64,000 nucleotides of DNA from Thermobifida halotolerans (GTDB lineage: Bacteria > Actinomycetota > Actinomycetes > Streptosporangiales > Streptosporangiaceae). Shown here in pieces: positions 49,759 to 58,407 of this stretch. Below the pieces are notes generated by a model. The model was not told the origin of the DNA. It saw nothing but the letters and a program-made list of their open reading frames with translations, and searched no databases. Location: contig NZ_CP063196.1 of assembly GCF_003574835.2 (NCBI RefSeq), forward strand, positions 3,844,001-3,908,000, in the 5' to 3' direction. Within the stretch, counting starts at the first letter, position 1, and the number at the start of each line of letters is the position of its first letter. Position numbers and translations under genes: made by a program.

Positions 49759-50980
49759 AGCGCGTCAGCATCCCGCTCATGCGTTCCATGGCCGCGGCGA
49801 AGGTCCGGGGCTCGCGCGCCAGGGCCAGTCGGACGAACCGCTCCCCCAGGGCCGGGCTGTTCCAGTAGAAGTAGGTGCCGGGCAGGACGTAGATCTCCTC
49901 CTTGAAGAGGTCCTCCTGCAACTGCGACGCGGTCAGTTCCTCCGATTTGATCCGGAACCAGGCGACGCTGGTCCCCACCACCGGTTTCTGGTATTCCAGG
50001 ACGGCGCCGTCCAGGGCGCTTCGCGCCTCATCGTTGTTCTGGGTGATGACTTCGCGCACCGAGGCGAAACCGTCCTGGATCGAGTCCTCGACATATTGGG
50101 TGACCATGTTGAGGACGAATGGCGAGACGTTGAGCAGCACACTGGTGTGCAGGTTGTAGACCTCGTTGTGGATATTCCTGCTCGCGGTGAGCATCGCGCA
50201 TTTGGCGTCCTGGATCGGCCAGGTTTTTCCGGTGTCCTCGATCACCATGTAGGTGACGCCGGACTCCTCCAGGAGTTCGTAGACGTCGACACGTCCGATT
50301 CTGCTGTCGCACAGCGCGAAAGAGGCGAAGCAGAAGTCGATCATGAGGAGTTTGTCGTGGTCGACGCAGAACCGCACGACTTCCGCGAATCCGTCCAGGC
50401 CGTGCGGCAGCAGGGTGAAACCGGTCGGGTTGTTGGGGTCGACGAGGTAGATCGCGTCGGTTTCCACCTGTTCCTTGAGCCGCTGGTATATCTGCCCGGG
50501 CTCCGCCAGGGTCTCCTCCGGCAGCGGGGACAGCGGGACCTTCATGTTGCGTAGCAGGTCGACGAGGTTGTCGAAGCACGGCTCGATCAGCGAGACCGAC
50601 ATCTCGTGCTGCTTGAGGTACATGCCGGCGACCATGGTGGACACGCTGGCCGAGTAGGAGAGCAGGGTCCGGTCCATGGTGCGCGCGGTCGGCTGCCGGT
50701 GCAGGCGGAAGAAGGCGTCGAGAAAGCGCTTCTCGAAGAACGCCTGCTGGTTGTTCTCGGATTCGTACCACAACTCGGGGAGCCTGGAGACGATTTTGTC
50801 CTGGCTGCCGGACTGACGCTGGTGCGTGTGCGCGTCGGCGAGGTTGAAGCGGGTCTTCAGCGCCTGGATCTCGTGCTGGGTCAGGTCGGCAAACGCGGAG
50901 ACGTCGACGTTGTCGGAGTTTCCACCGATGCCGTTCGGCGTGAACGGAACGGGGTTGTTCTCGGCATGGGCTCCGGGCAT
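49748..50980 (-). CDS. rohP: RohP-like PLP-dependent L-arginine oxidase/hydroxylase
   Basis: A 410-residue fold-type I PLP enzyme. Asp215 (M-I-D-F) contacts the pyridine nitrogen, Lys252 in I-E-D-T-G-K-T-W-P forms the Schiff base, D-P-N-N-P-T-G is at 181-187, and Arg384 (F-V-R-L-A-L) binds the carboxylate. The start N-L-A-D-A-H, the E-P-C-F-D-N-L-x-D-L-L-R segment and V-I-E-D-T-G-K-x-W-P are shared with MppP and RohP, which use O2 to oxidise L-arginine to 4-hydroxy-2-ketoarginine. This is step one of azomycin formation. ATG 50980 has AAAGGAC upstream; it is the first gene of the operon. Confidence 0.88.
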   Translation of the reverse strand: MPGAHAENNPVPFTPNGIGGNSDNVDVSAFADLTQHEIQALKTRFNLADAHTHQRQSGSQDKIVSRLPELWYESENNQQAFFEKRFLDAFFRLHRQPTARTMDRTLLSYSASVSTMVAGMYLKQHEMSVSLIEPCFDNLVDLLRNMKVPLSPLPEETLAEPGQIYQRLKEQVETDAIYLVDPNNPTGFTLLPHGLDGFAEVVRFCVDHDKLLMIDFCFASFALCDSRIGRVDVYELLEESGVTYMVIEDTGKTWPIQDAKCAMLTASRNIHNEVYNLHTSVLLNVSPFVLNMVTQYVEDSIQDGFASVREVITQNNDEARSALDGAVLEYQKPVVGTSVAWFRIKSEELTASQLQEDLFKEEIYVLPGTYFYWNSPALGERFVRLALAREPRTFAAAMERMSGMLTRYER

Positions 50981-51190
50981 TTGAAGTCCTTTCTGGACAG
51001 GGGAAACTCATATTCCGCGAGGTGACAGAAGGGGCGGAACAGAGCATCTCGGCGTCAGTTACGAACAATTCGACATGGCGGACATGTCAGATATTGCCCG
51101 AGCCAGAGATTAACCCGCAATACCGACTTTGCATAGAGGAAACATTTGCTGGCCACATTCGGCCACCCAAATTCCGAGGGAAGCACGAAT

Positions 51191-51216
51191 AGGCATTCCG
51201 GTCCACCGGAATGCCT
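51191..51216. promoter_or_regulatory. 12-bp-arm palindrome upstream of the azomycin-like operon
   Basis: AGGCATTCCGGT and its exact reverse complement ACCGGAATGCCT are separated by CC only, about 210 bp before the rohP start. It lies in an AT-rich stretch (50981-51260) of the 495-bp gap 50981-51475, which has no gene. It could be an operator or, with the T-run at 51233-51240 on the plus strand, a hairpin-type terminator. Confidence 0.7.
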
Positions 51217-51475
51217 TCAGAAGTTCAGTTGTTATTTTTTGGGTGAACGGATTTTCCGGTCAGCGGCGTGGAGGGGCTGCGGCGGTTCGGCCCACGGCCG
51301 CCTTTCCGCGCGGTGCGGGCCGGCCCCGCCCGACCCCGGCGGTGCCCACGCGGACGGTCCTGTCACGGCCCGCCCGCCGGGAGGCCGTGTGCGGGCGGGC
51401 CGACCGCCCCGGCTGCCGCACGGCCTCCCGCGCCCCTGGACTCCCCCCACGGACGCCTCAGGCGCCCGGACCGCC

Positions 51476-52165
51476 TCAGGCCGCGGCGCGCAGCACGAGT
51501 TCCTCGTAGGCCTTGGGGTTGTCGGAGCGGATCACCGGCCAGCCGATGCCGTAGGACCCCTGCCAGCCGACGTCGATCCCGGGGTTGGCGTGGTCGGTAC
51601 CGTCGGGGAGGAACAGGTGCGGGCTGCACACGACCCGGTCGGTCCGCGCGATCGCGGCCTGCTCCGACAGCGCCCGCCGGGCCCTGCCGTCGTCCAGCGC
51701 CTCGGCGAGGCGGTCCACGTCGACCGCCCCGGTGGCCTCCGCGGCGTCGAGGATGACCTTGCGGTGGCTGATGCAGCGCGACTCCGCCCAGAAGGCCCGC
51801 CGCAGGGCGAGGTCGAGCTGTTCGGAGGCGCGCGTGCCCTGTTCCTTGGCCGCCTGGACGGCCTCCAGGGCGGGCAGCGTCGTCGAGGGGTAGAGCCAGT
51901 CCTTGGCCTGCCACAGCTGCCAGCCGGCCTCGGGTTCCAGCGCCGCCATCCGACCGACCTCGCTGTCGGTTCCCGGGCGCGGGCTGGGGGCGTCGTTGAG
52001 CAGTTCCAGCGGGAAGGCGCGGTGGTCGAAACTCACCCGCTCCTCCAACCCGAGGCGGGCCCGGGCCTCGTGCAGGCGGTGGACGCCGATGTGCGCGAAC
52101 GAGCACCAGATGTCGGAGAAGACGACGATGACGCCCGGGGGCGGGGTGAGCTGTGCTGCGGGCAT
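51476..52165 (-). CDS. DsbA/FrnE-like thioredoxin-fold oxidoreductase
   Basis: A 229-residue protein of the DsbA-like family. The active-site region is V-F-S-D-I-W-C-S-F-A-H-I-G, with a single Cys in place of the C-x-x-C of FrnE and DsbA. A helical insertion domain sits between residues about 60 and 160. A cis-Pro region follows, V-C-S-P-H-L-F-L-P-D-G. The single-Cys site points to glutathione/mycothiol-S-transferase kappa- or isomerase-like chemistry. ATG 52165 is preceded by GGAGGA. It is the last of three same-strand genes divergent from a TetR gene. Confidence 0.78.
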   Translation of the reverse strand: MPAAQLTPPPGVIVVFSDIWCSFAHIGVHRLHEARARLGLEERVSFDHRAFPLELLNDAPSPRPGTDSEVGRMAALEPEAGWQLWQAKDWLYPSTTLPALEAVQAAKEQGTRASEQLDLALRRAFWAESRCISHRKVILDAAEATGAVDVDRLAEALDDGRARRALSEQAAIARTDRVVCSPHLFLPDGTDHANPGIDVGWQGSYGIGWPVIRSDNPKAYEELVLRAAA

Positions 52166-52194
52166 GGTGGGATCCTCCGTCGGGATGTGTCGGG

Positions 52195-52989
52195 TCAGCG
52201 GTTCGTCTCGTGGGCGTCGAGTGCGGCTTCGAGGTCGAGGTCGGCTCCGGGCAGCCACTGCGGCAGCGAGGGGATCTCCGCCATGGCGTCGACCAGGGCG
52301 TCCACACGGCCCTCCACCGCGGGGCCGTGCGCGCTCAGCAGCCGGGCCGCCCGCAGGTCGCGCACCTCGGCGAGGACGCGGAGGAACCGGTCGGGGTCGA
52401 CCAGCCGCGTCCACGGGGCGATGGCCCGGTTGAGCACGGCGAAGCCCTCGAAGAACTCCTTCTCCGGCAGGTCCTCCAGACGGTTTCCGATCCCCGGGAC
52501 GACGGTGCCGAAGCTGTCGGAGCTGAAGAGAGTGGCGTCGGTGTGCTCGAAGACGGCGAGGGTGCCCGGCGAGTCGAAGGTCGGCGGCCGGAGGAAGCTG
52601 AACTCCCGGTCGCCCGCGCGCAGGCGGCCCCCCGGGTTCACCGTCACGACGCGGTCCGGCGGAATCCGGAACTCCTCCGACAGCCGGGTCAGCGAGATGG
52701 CGTTGGTGACCAGGGTGGCCCGGGGCGCGGCTTCGAGAATCCGCATGAGGCTTCCGGTGTGATCCCGGTCGTCGTGGGTGACGATCACCCAGCGCAGGTC
52801 CTCCGGGTCGATCAGCGGCCACAGCGTCGCTTCGAAGTCCTCCCGGTCGACGGGCATTCCGGCGTCGATCAGCACCGGTTCGCCGCCGCGGAGCAGGAAC
52901 GCGTTCACCGGTTGCAGGCCGAGGTCGGGGATGGGCAGTTCCGAGGGCAGGGCGTGGATGTCCGGGCCCGCCAGGTAGGGCTCTCTCAT
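52195..52989 (-). CDS. metallo-beta-lactamase-fold hydrolase
   Basis: A 264-residue protein with G-E-P-V-L-I-D-A-G-M-P and the metal motif T-H-D-D-R-D-H-T-G-S (H-x-D-x-D-H) at residues about 65-75. Further metal ligands probably lie in F-S-S-D-S-F-G and L-S-A-H-G-P. The plain H-x-D-x-D-H arrangement and the S-S-D-S-F-G strand resemble the flavodiiron-type MBL fold without the flavodoxin part. The substrate is unknown. It overlaps nothing; 16 bp separate it from the transporter gene. Confidence 0.8.
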   Translation of the reverse strand: MREPYLAGPDIHALPSELPIPDLGLQPVNAFLLRGGEPVLIDAGMPVDREDFEATLWPLIDPEDLRWVIVTHDDRDHTGSLMRILEAAPRATLVTNAISLTRLSEEFRIPPDRVVTVNPGGRLRAGDREFSFLRPPTFDSPGTLAVFEHTDATLFSSDSFGTVVPGIGNRLEDLPEKEFFEGFAVLNRAIAPWTRLVDPDRFLRVLAEVRDLRAARLLSAHGPAVEGRVDALVDAMAEIPSLPQWLPGADLDLEAALDAHETNR

Positions 52990-53005
52990 CGTTCCTCCGT
53001 TGGGG

Positions 53006-54031
53006 TCAGAGCAGTTGGATCGCCAGGGAGCCCGCGAGCAGCAGGACCAGACCGGTGACGCGGGGGACGTTCATCGGGCGCCTGGGCATCCGGAACAGGC
53101 CGTAGTGGTCGATGGCGGCGGAGGTGAGCTGCTGGCCGGTCACGGTGAGGGCGATCGTGACGGCGGCGCCGATGACGGGGATCGCCAGGAACGTGCCGGT
53201 CACGTATCCGGCGGCGCAGGCGGCGCCGAGCCATCCCCACCACGGCATGCTCCGCAGCGGCGCCAGTCGGGGGCGCGGGGTGCGTCCGGTCGTGTACAGC
53301 ACCAGCAGCACGGCCACGATCGTGGCAGTGGCCACGGTGAAGCTGACCAGGGCGACGGCGAGCGGCTCGCCGAGTTCGCCGCGCAGGCGGGCGTTGACCG
53401 CTCCCTGCACCGGCAGCACCGCGCCCGCCAGGATGCCCAGCAGGATCCAGCCGACGCGGCCCACCCCGGAGGGCGCCCCGCCGCCGGGCGCGGGCGCGGG
53501 GGGCGGGGCGGGAGAGCCGCCCGCCCCCCGGTCGCCGACCGCCGCGGCCGCGGGCGCGGGCGCGGGTACGGCTGTGGCCGCGGCGCGCTTCTGGCCCTGG
53601 ATGATGACGACGATTCCGACCAGGACCGCGACGGCTCCGATCACCATCCCCGCGTCGAGCGGTCTGCGTTCCACGCCCAGCAGCCCGAGCAGGTCGAGGC
53701 CGAGGGAGGCGAACATCTGCCCCGCGACGAACAGTCCGACGGAGGCCACCGCGCCCAGGCGCGGGAACAGCAGGATTCCGCAGGTGATGTAGAAGGGGCT
53801 GGCCAGGCCGCCGAGGAGGTGCCAGCCCGTCGCCTCGGGCAGGCGGCCCAGCGCGCCCAGGGCGCCGACGGCCAGGGCGAGGACGGCGAGCAGTCCGGTC
53901 GCGAGCGCCAGTTGGATCGTCGACGCGCCGTAGGGCGTACCGACCGCTTTGTTGAGTTGGAGGTTCGCCGAGGCCTGAACGGCCAGCAGGCAGCCGATCA
54001 GCAGCGCCACAGCGAGAAGAGCGGTGTACAT
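53006..54031 (-). CDS. YdcZ/DUF606-type DMT transporter, internally duplicated
   Basis: A 341-residue membrane protein with about ten helices in two related halves separated by an Ala/Pro/Gly-rich linker (residues about 155-200). Q-A-S-A-N-L-Q-L-N in the first half and P-V-Q-G-A-V-N-A-R-L in the second are the duplicated YdcZ motif. These are drug/metabolite-type exporters. ATG 54031 (GGGAG 4 bases upstream) opposes the TetR gene across an operator-like region, so the transporter is the likely regulated resistance pump. Confidence 0.83.
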   Translation of the reverse strand: MYTALLAVALLIGCLLAVQASANLQLNKAVGTPYGASTIQLALATGLLAVLALAVGALGALGRLPEATGWHLLGGLASPFYITCGILLFPRLGAVASVGLFVAGQMFASLGLDLLGLLGVERRPLDAGMVIGAVAVLVGIVVIIQGQKRAAATAVPAPAPAAAAVGDRGAGGSPAPPPAPAPGGGAPSGVGRVGWILLGILAGAVLPVQGAVNARLRGELGEPLAVALVSFTVATATIVAVLLVLYTTGRTPRPRLAPLRSMPWWGWLGAACAAGYVTGTFLAIPVIGAAVTIALTVTGQQLTSAAIDHYGLFRMPRRPMNVPRVTGLVLLLAGSLAIQLL

Positions 54032-54045
54032 GACTCTCCCGGACA

Positions 54046-54115
54046 CACTAAATGGACATTGTGTCCGTTTAATCTAAGCTGCCACCTGGTAAGCGGTCAA
54101 CATGTCCACTTAGTG
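54046..54115. promoter_or_regulatory. TetR operator-like inverted repeats
   Basis: CACTAAATGGACAT (54046-54059) and ATGTCCACTTAGTG (54102-54115) are inverted repeats with 13 of 14 matches. In between, AATGGACA-TTG-TGTCCGTT forms a compact GGACA-N3-TGTCC dyad, typical of TetR operators. They sit between the divergent transporter and TetR genes. Confidence 0.75.
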
Positions 54116-54140
54116 TTGGATGGTTTGTAGGATGAGGTTC

Positions 54141-54833
54141 ATGAACGACGGCGACGAGCACGGCCGACCGGTCTTCCTGGATCTTCTGGAGGCGAGTCCG
54201 ATCCCGGACGGCGCCGCGCCGACCGGTCCGGGCCGGGGCCACGGCACGCGGGGGTCACCGGGCGCCGCCGGGACACGCGGCAGGGAGCGGGCCGACGCGG
54301 CGCGCAACCGCGCGCGGATCCTGGCCGCCGCCGAGCAGTTGTTCGCCGAGGTCGACCCGCGCACGGTCACCATGGCCCAGATCGCCGAGGCCGCCGGGGT
54401 GGGCCGGGCCACCCTCTACCGGCGCTTCCCCACCCCCGCCGCCGTCGCGGTGGCACTCCTCGACGAGCACGAGCGCCGCCTCCAGGGGGCGATGCTGCAC
54501 GGCCCGCCGCCGCTCGGCCCCGGCGCGCCGCCCGCCGAACGGCTGGCCGCCTTCTACACCGCAGCCGTCGACCTGCTGGAACGCCACCTTCCGCTGGCGC
54601 TGGGCGCGGAGACGGGGCAGCAGCGGTTCGCCACCGGCGCCTACGGGTTCTGGCGCGCCCACGTGCGCGCCCTGCTCGCGGCGGCGGACACCCCGGACCC
54701 GGACGCGCTCGTCGACGTGCTGCTCGGCCCGCTCGACCCGGAGCTGTACCGCCACCAGCGCCACACCGCGGGCCTGTCCCGCGAACGGATCACCCGCGCG
54801 CTGGGCCTGCTGGCCCGGCGCGTCCTCGGCTGA
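54141..54833 (+). CDS. TetR-family regulator of the adjacent transporter operon
   Basis: A 230-residue protein. A ~45-residue Gly/Pro-rich N-terminal stretch is followed by the TetR helix-turn-helix (about 52-98) R-I-L-A-A-A-E-Q-L-F-A-E-V-D-P-R-T-V-T-M-A-Q-I-A-E-A-A-G-V-G-R-A-T-L-Y-R-R-F in order. The C-terminal domain is short and Ala/Leu-rich. I prefer ATG 54141 (AGGATGAGG upstream); ATG 54120 and 54132 are in frame. It most likely represses the divergent transporter gene. Confidence 0.82.
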   Translation: MNDGDEHGRPVFLDLLEASPIPDGAAPTGPGRGHGTRGSPGAAGTRGRERADAARNRARILAAAEQLFAEVDPRTVTMAQIAEAAGVGRATLYRRFPTPAAVAVALLDEHERRLQGAMLHGPPPLGPGAPPAERLAAFYTAAVDLLERHLPLALGAETGQQRFATGAYGFWRAHVRALLAAADTPDPDALVDVLLGPLDPELYRHQRHTAGLSRERITRALGLLARRVLG

Positions 54834-54896
54834 CGCGACACGCGCCCCCGCCCCGGAGCCCCGGTGGCCCCGGGAACAGGTCGTGCTCCCTGAAGG

Positions 54897-57107
54897 TCAC
54901 CCGCTTTCCGCGACCCCGGCCAGGAACTCCATCGCCCCCGGAACGTCGAGGGCCCGCGCGGCGTAGGAGCGGGACAGCAGGTCCTCCCCCAGGTAGTGGT
55001 CGTACTTGTGGCGGCGCTTGTCGGCGACCATCCGGGCCAGCTCCACGGGATCGGGAGGTCCGGCCGCCACCAGGTGCTGCGCGACGGCGCGGAGCCGGCT
55101 CCGGTCCATGTCCGGCACCGTTACGAGCGCCCCGGCGTGCGCCGCCCTGACTCCCACCCGGCGCAGCAGGTGGCAGATGGTCTCGGCGACCCGGTCCCCC
55201 CGCCACGGGAACAGCAGCGACTCCCCGTCGTACTCGTGGACGTACGCGTCGTCCAGACCCATCTTCCGGAATGCCGCGCGCCCCTCCTCCAGCAGGATCG
55301 CCCCCGCCTCGTCGAGATAGCGGGGCACGTCCGCGCCGAGGTACACCTCCCGCATGCGCTGCCGGACCCCGTCGCCGACCGGAACGGGCGACCCGACGAA
55401 CCCGGGGGGCACGGCCTCGCCCCGGGCCGGGACGACGAGCACACGGCGTTCCGCGGGTTTCACCTCCACCACCTGCCAGGAGCGTCCACCGAACGCCAGC
55501 AGCGCCCCCGCGTCCACGGCCGGGCTGATCGGCATGGTGCCCATGTCGCCGTCGGCGGTGGCGATCGCGTACTCCTCGGCCGTGTCGAACGCCGAGTAGA
55601 ACGAGTAGTGGTTGAGCAGCAGCTCCCCCACTTTCCCGGGTAGCAGCAGGCCACCGCGCTCCTGGGTGACCAGTTCGCGTTCCCCGAGGGCGCGCAGCAG
55701 GTCCGCGAAGGTCCGCTCGTCCATGCCCGGGAACGCGCCCTCAACGCACAGCTCCCGGTACAGCCGCAGCGCGCTCGCTCCACTGCGCTGGGCGAGCACC
55801 GACAGGACCTGCTGTACCAGTGTGGACAGGTGCGGCGTCTCCAGGTCGGGGGGTTCGCACCAGCGGCGCAGCAGCAGTTCCACCATGGCCACGGTCTGCA
55901 CCAGGTCGAGACGCAGCCGCTCCACCGGGGTCTCGGGCAGGCTCTGCTCGGTGACGTACACGTACAGCTTCGCGGGCGCGCCGCTCCGCCCGGAGCGGCC
56001 GAGCCGCTGCCGCAGCCCCGCCACGGTGGGGGGCGCACCGAGCTGCACGACCGTGTCCACCCAACCCACGTCGATGCCGAGCTCCAGGGTGGCGGTGCAC
56101 ACGACCGTGGCGGGTGACGACCGGTTCTTCAACCGCTGCTCGGCGTGGGCGCGCAGCTCCGCCGAGAGCGAGCCGTGGTGGGGGGTGAAGGGATTGGGCA
56201 GCCGATCCTGTTCGGCGAGCGCCGACAGGGCGGCGGCGCAGCTCTCCGCCTCTGCCCGCGAGTTGACGAACACCATGTTGTGCCCGGTGCGCACCACCTG
56301 GTACAGGTGCTCAACGGCCGCGTCGCACGCCCCGCCTCCGGTCTCCTCCCGCAGGTCCGCCACGTAGCCACGCACCTGGAGCAGCAGTTCCTTGCCCGCT
56401 CCCCGGTCCTCCACGACCGCGACCCGCTCGCCCTCTCCGGAGCGGAGGAACTCGGCGGCGGCCCGCAGGTCCGCGAGGGTCGCGGACAGCCCGATCCGGG
56501 CGGCCCGATGACCCGCCGCGTGTTCCAGCCGGTGCATCAGGGAGCGCAGTTGCGCGCCGCGCGCGGTGCCGAGGAAGGCGTGCAGTTCGTCGACGACGAT
56601 GTAGCGCAGGTCGGCGAAGAGCCGCGCCACCGTGGAGCCGCGCGTGACGAACATCGCCTCCAGCGACTCGGGGGTGATCAGCAGGATGCCGGAGGGCTCC
56701 TCGCGCAGCCGGTCCTTCTGCGCCGCACCGATGTCGCCGTGCCAGGCGGTGACCGGCACCCCGATCCGCGCGCACAGGTCGGTGAGGCGCGTGTGCTGGT
56801 CGTTGATGAGCGCCTTGAGCGGGCTCAGGCACACCGCCTGGATACCGGTGGTCTCACCGTGTTCGGCGTCGCGGGCCAGCACCGAGCACACGGGCAGGAA
56901 CACCGCCTCGGTTTTGCCTCCGGCGGTCGCCGCGGCCAGGAGCACGTCGGTGTCGCCGCCGACGATCGGCCGGATGGCCTGCTCCTGGATGGGGCGCAGG
57001 CTGGTCCAGCGCTGTTCCCAGACCCAGCGCTGGACCCCCCGGTGCAGCAGCGCGAACGCGTCCGGTGCCGTCGTCTCAGAGCCGGAAGGAGGCGAGGGGC
57101 GAGTCAT
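54897..57107 (-). CDS. Lhr-type superfamily 2 helicase of the defence-like operon (SngC/BrxHI-like)
   Basis: A 736-residue DEAD/DEAH-type helicase. Motif I is A-A-A-T-A-G-G-K-T-E-A (about residues 58-68), motif II D-E-L-H near 175, motif III S-A-T-L near 208. The second RecA domain has T-L-E-L-G-I-D and Q-R-L-G-R-S-G-R-S-G. The C-terminal half is Lhr-like with a winged-helix module. It matches the BrxHI helicase of type 2 BREX and the helicase of Shango. The gene starts inside the end of the ATPase gene (32-bp overlap), so the two are coupled. Confidence 0.88.
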   Translation of the reverse strand: MTRPSPPSGSETTAPDAFALLHRGVQRWVWEQRWTSLRPIQEQAIRPIVGGDTDVLLAAATAGGKTEAVFLPVCSVLARDAEHGETTGIQAVCLSPLKALINDQHTRLTDLCARIGVPVTAWHGDIGAAQKDRLREEPSGILLITPESLEAMFVTRGSTVARLFADLRYIVVDELHAFLGTARGAQLRSLMHRLEHAAGHRAARIGLSATLADLRAAAEFLRSGEGERVAVVEDRGAGKELLLQVRGYVADLREETGGGACDAAVEHLYQVVRTGHNMVFVNSRAEAESCAAALSALAEQDRLPNPFTPHHGSLSAELRAHAEQRLKNRSSPATVVCTATLELGIDVGWVDTVVQLGAPPTVAGLRQRLGRSGRSGAPAKLYVYVTEQSLPETPVERLRLDLVQTVAMVELLLRRWCEPPDLETPHLSTLVQQVLSVLAQRSGASALRLYRELCVEGAFPGMDERTFADLLRALGERELVTQERGGLLLPGKVGELLLNHYSFYSAFDTAEEYAIATADGDMGTMPISPAVDAGALLAFGGRSWQVVEVKPAERRVLVVPARGEAVPPGFVGSPVPVGDGVRQRMREVYLGADVPRYLDEAGAILLEEGRAAFRKMGLDDAYVHEYDGESLLFPWRGDRVAETICHLLRRVGVRAAHAGALVTVPDMDRSRLRAVAQHLVAAGPPDPVELARMVADKRRHKYDHYLGEDLLSRSYAARALDVPGAMEFLAGVAESG

Positions 57108-58407
57108 TGTCCACGTCGTCCTTGGCGGCCAGCGGCTGCAGGTCGGGGTTGGTCTCCTCGACGATCTCCACGTTCGGCAGCAGGGTGCGCCAGTCGGCGC
57201 CCTCGTTCTGCGCCAGCACGTCCATGAGGCCGATGAACTGCTTGATGGTGCTGCGCGGGGTGCGGAAGTAGGCGTCGCCGACCCGTTCCGCGCAGTGCCG
57301 CATGAACGCCTCGATCGCCTCGTCGGGCAGCGGGTACTTCTCGGGGTCGCCGCCCGCGTAGACGTGCCGGACCTTGCGCAGCAGCTCGTAGAAGTGCTCC
57401 TTGGTGAAGTGGCTGAGCCGCAGCACCGGGCCGTGGTAGTCGACGAGCCCGCCGGTGGCGTAGGGGTTCTCCTCCAGCCGGGAGCGCAGCGCCTCGTAGG
57501 AGTACAGGCCGCGCAGCGGGTCCTCCAGGAACTCGGGGGTGCCGCCGAACAGGAAGCCGATGTGCTCGGCGCGGCCCTGCTGGGTGTCGTTGACGATGTT
57601 GAGGATCTGCTCGTAGTTGGCGACCCGCGACCCCTTGTGGGTGAGCTTGTAGAGGTTGACGAGTTCGTCGAAGCAGACCAGCAGCCCCCGGTACCCGGCC
57701 ATGGTGGTGAAGGCCGCCATGAGTTTGAGGTGGTCGAACAGGGAGCGGTCGTCGATGATCTCGCTGACGCCCAGGTCGCGGGCGGCCTCGGTCTTCTTCG
57801 CGTACTCGGCGCTGAGCCAGCGCAGGGTGTGCGCGCGCAGTTCCTCGTCCTGGTTGACGTGGGAGCGCCAGTAAGCCTCGATGACCTTGGCGAAGCTCGG
57901 TCCGCCGGGGAACTCGCGCAGCCCCCACAGGCGCTCGCTCAACTGCTGTTCGACGGTGGTGCCAGTGGCTTCGGCGTCGCGCCGCACCTGGGTCACGAAC
58001 TGCTCGACGACGGTGGTGAGCGCCTGGCCACCGGGCTTGGCGCGGGTCGCCATGTTCGCCATGAGGGTGGAGTACAGCTTGCGGGCCCGCCCCTGGCTGC
58101 CCTGGAGGCGGCGGTCGGGGGTGAGGTCGGCGTGGACGGTGACCAGTTTCTCCTGGTGGGCGACGGAGCGCACGAGGTGCAGGAAGAACGTCTTTCCGGA
58201 GCCGTAGTCCCCGATGACGAACCGTACCGCGCCCGCTCCGCTCCTGACCTGCTTGATGCTGGTGTGCAGGGCTTCGAGTTCCCTGCCCCGTCCAACCTGG
58301 ATGAGGTGGGCGCCGCGGTGCGGGACGACGCCGTTGCGCAGCGCGTCGAGCAGGGGACCCTTGTCCCGACTGCGGATGGGGAGGGGGGTCGCGGGGGCTT
58401 CGGTCAC
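57076..58407 (-). CDS. BrxD/DUF2791-type ATPase (SngB-like)
   Basis: A 443-residue P-loop ATPase. Walker A is V-I-G-D-Y-G-S-G-K-T-F-F (about 64-75). Walker B is L-L-V-C-F-D-E-L-V-N-L near 230. A block G-F-L-F-G-G-T-P-E-F-L and R-L-S-H-F-T resembles DUF2791/BrxD ATPases of type 2 BREX. The C-terminal part (Y-F-R-T-P-R-S-T-I-K-Q-F-I) is the winged-helix end of that family. The start is GTG 58407, overlapping the TGA of the TerB gene (GTGA); a longer upstream frame is Arg-rich and out of context. Confidence 0.87.
   Translation of the reverse strand: MTEAPATPLPIRSRDKGPLLDALRNGVVPHRGAHLIQVGRGRELEALHTSIKQVRSGAGAVRFVIGDYGSGKTFFLHLVRSVAHQEKLVTVHADLTPDRRLQGSQGRARKLYSTLMANMATRAKPGGQALTTVVEQFVTQVRRDAEATGTTVEQQLSERLWGLREFPGGPSFAKVIEAYWRSHVNQDEELRAHTLRWLSAEYAKKTEAARDLGVSEIIDDRSLFDHLKLMAAFTTMAGYRGLLVCFDELVNLYKLTHKGSRVANYEQILNIVNDTQQGRAEHIGFLFGGTPEFLEDPLRGLYSYEALRSRLEENPYATGGLVDYHGPVLRLSHFTKEHFYELLRKVRHVYAGGDPEKYPLPDEAIEAFMRHCAERVGDAYFRTPRSTIKQFIGLMDVLAQNEGADWRTLLPNVEIVEETNPDLQPLAAKDDVDNDSPLASFRL

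Noticed and set aside
54897-58407. Complete type 2 BREX system
   Set aside because: Only BrxD- and BrxHI-like genes are present; no pglX, pglZ, pglY or pglW is seen in the window, and the third gene is a TerB protein.
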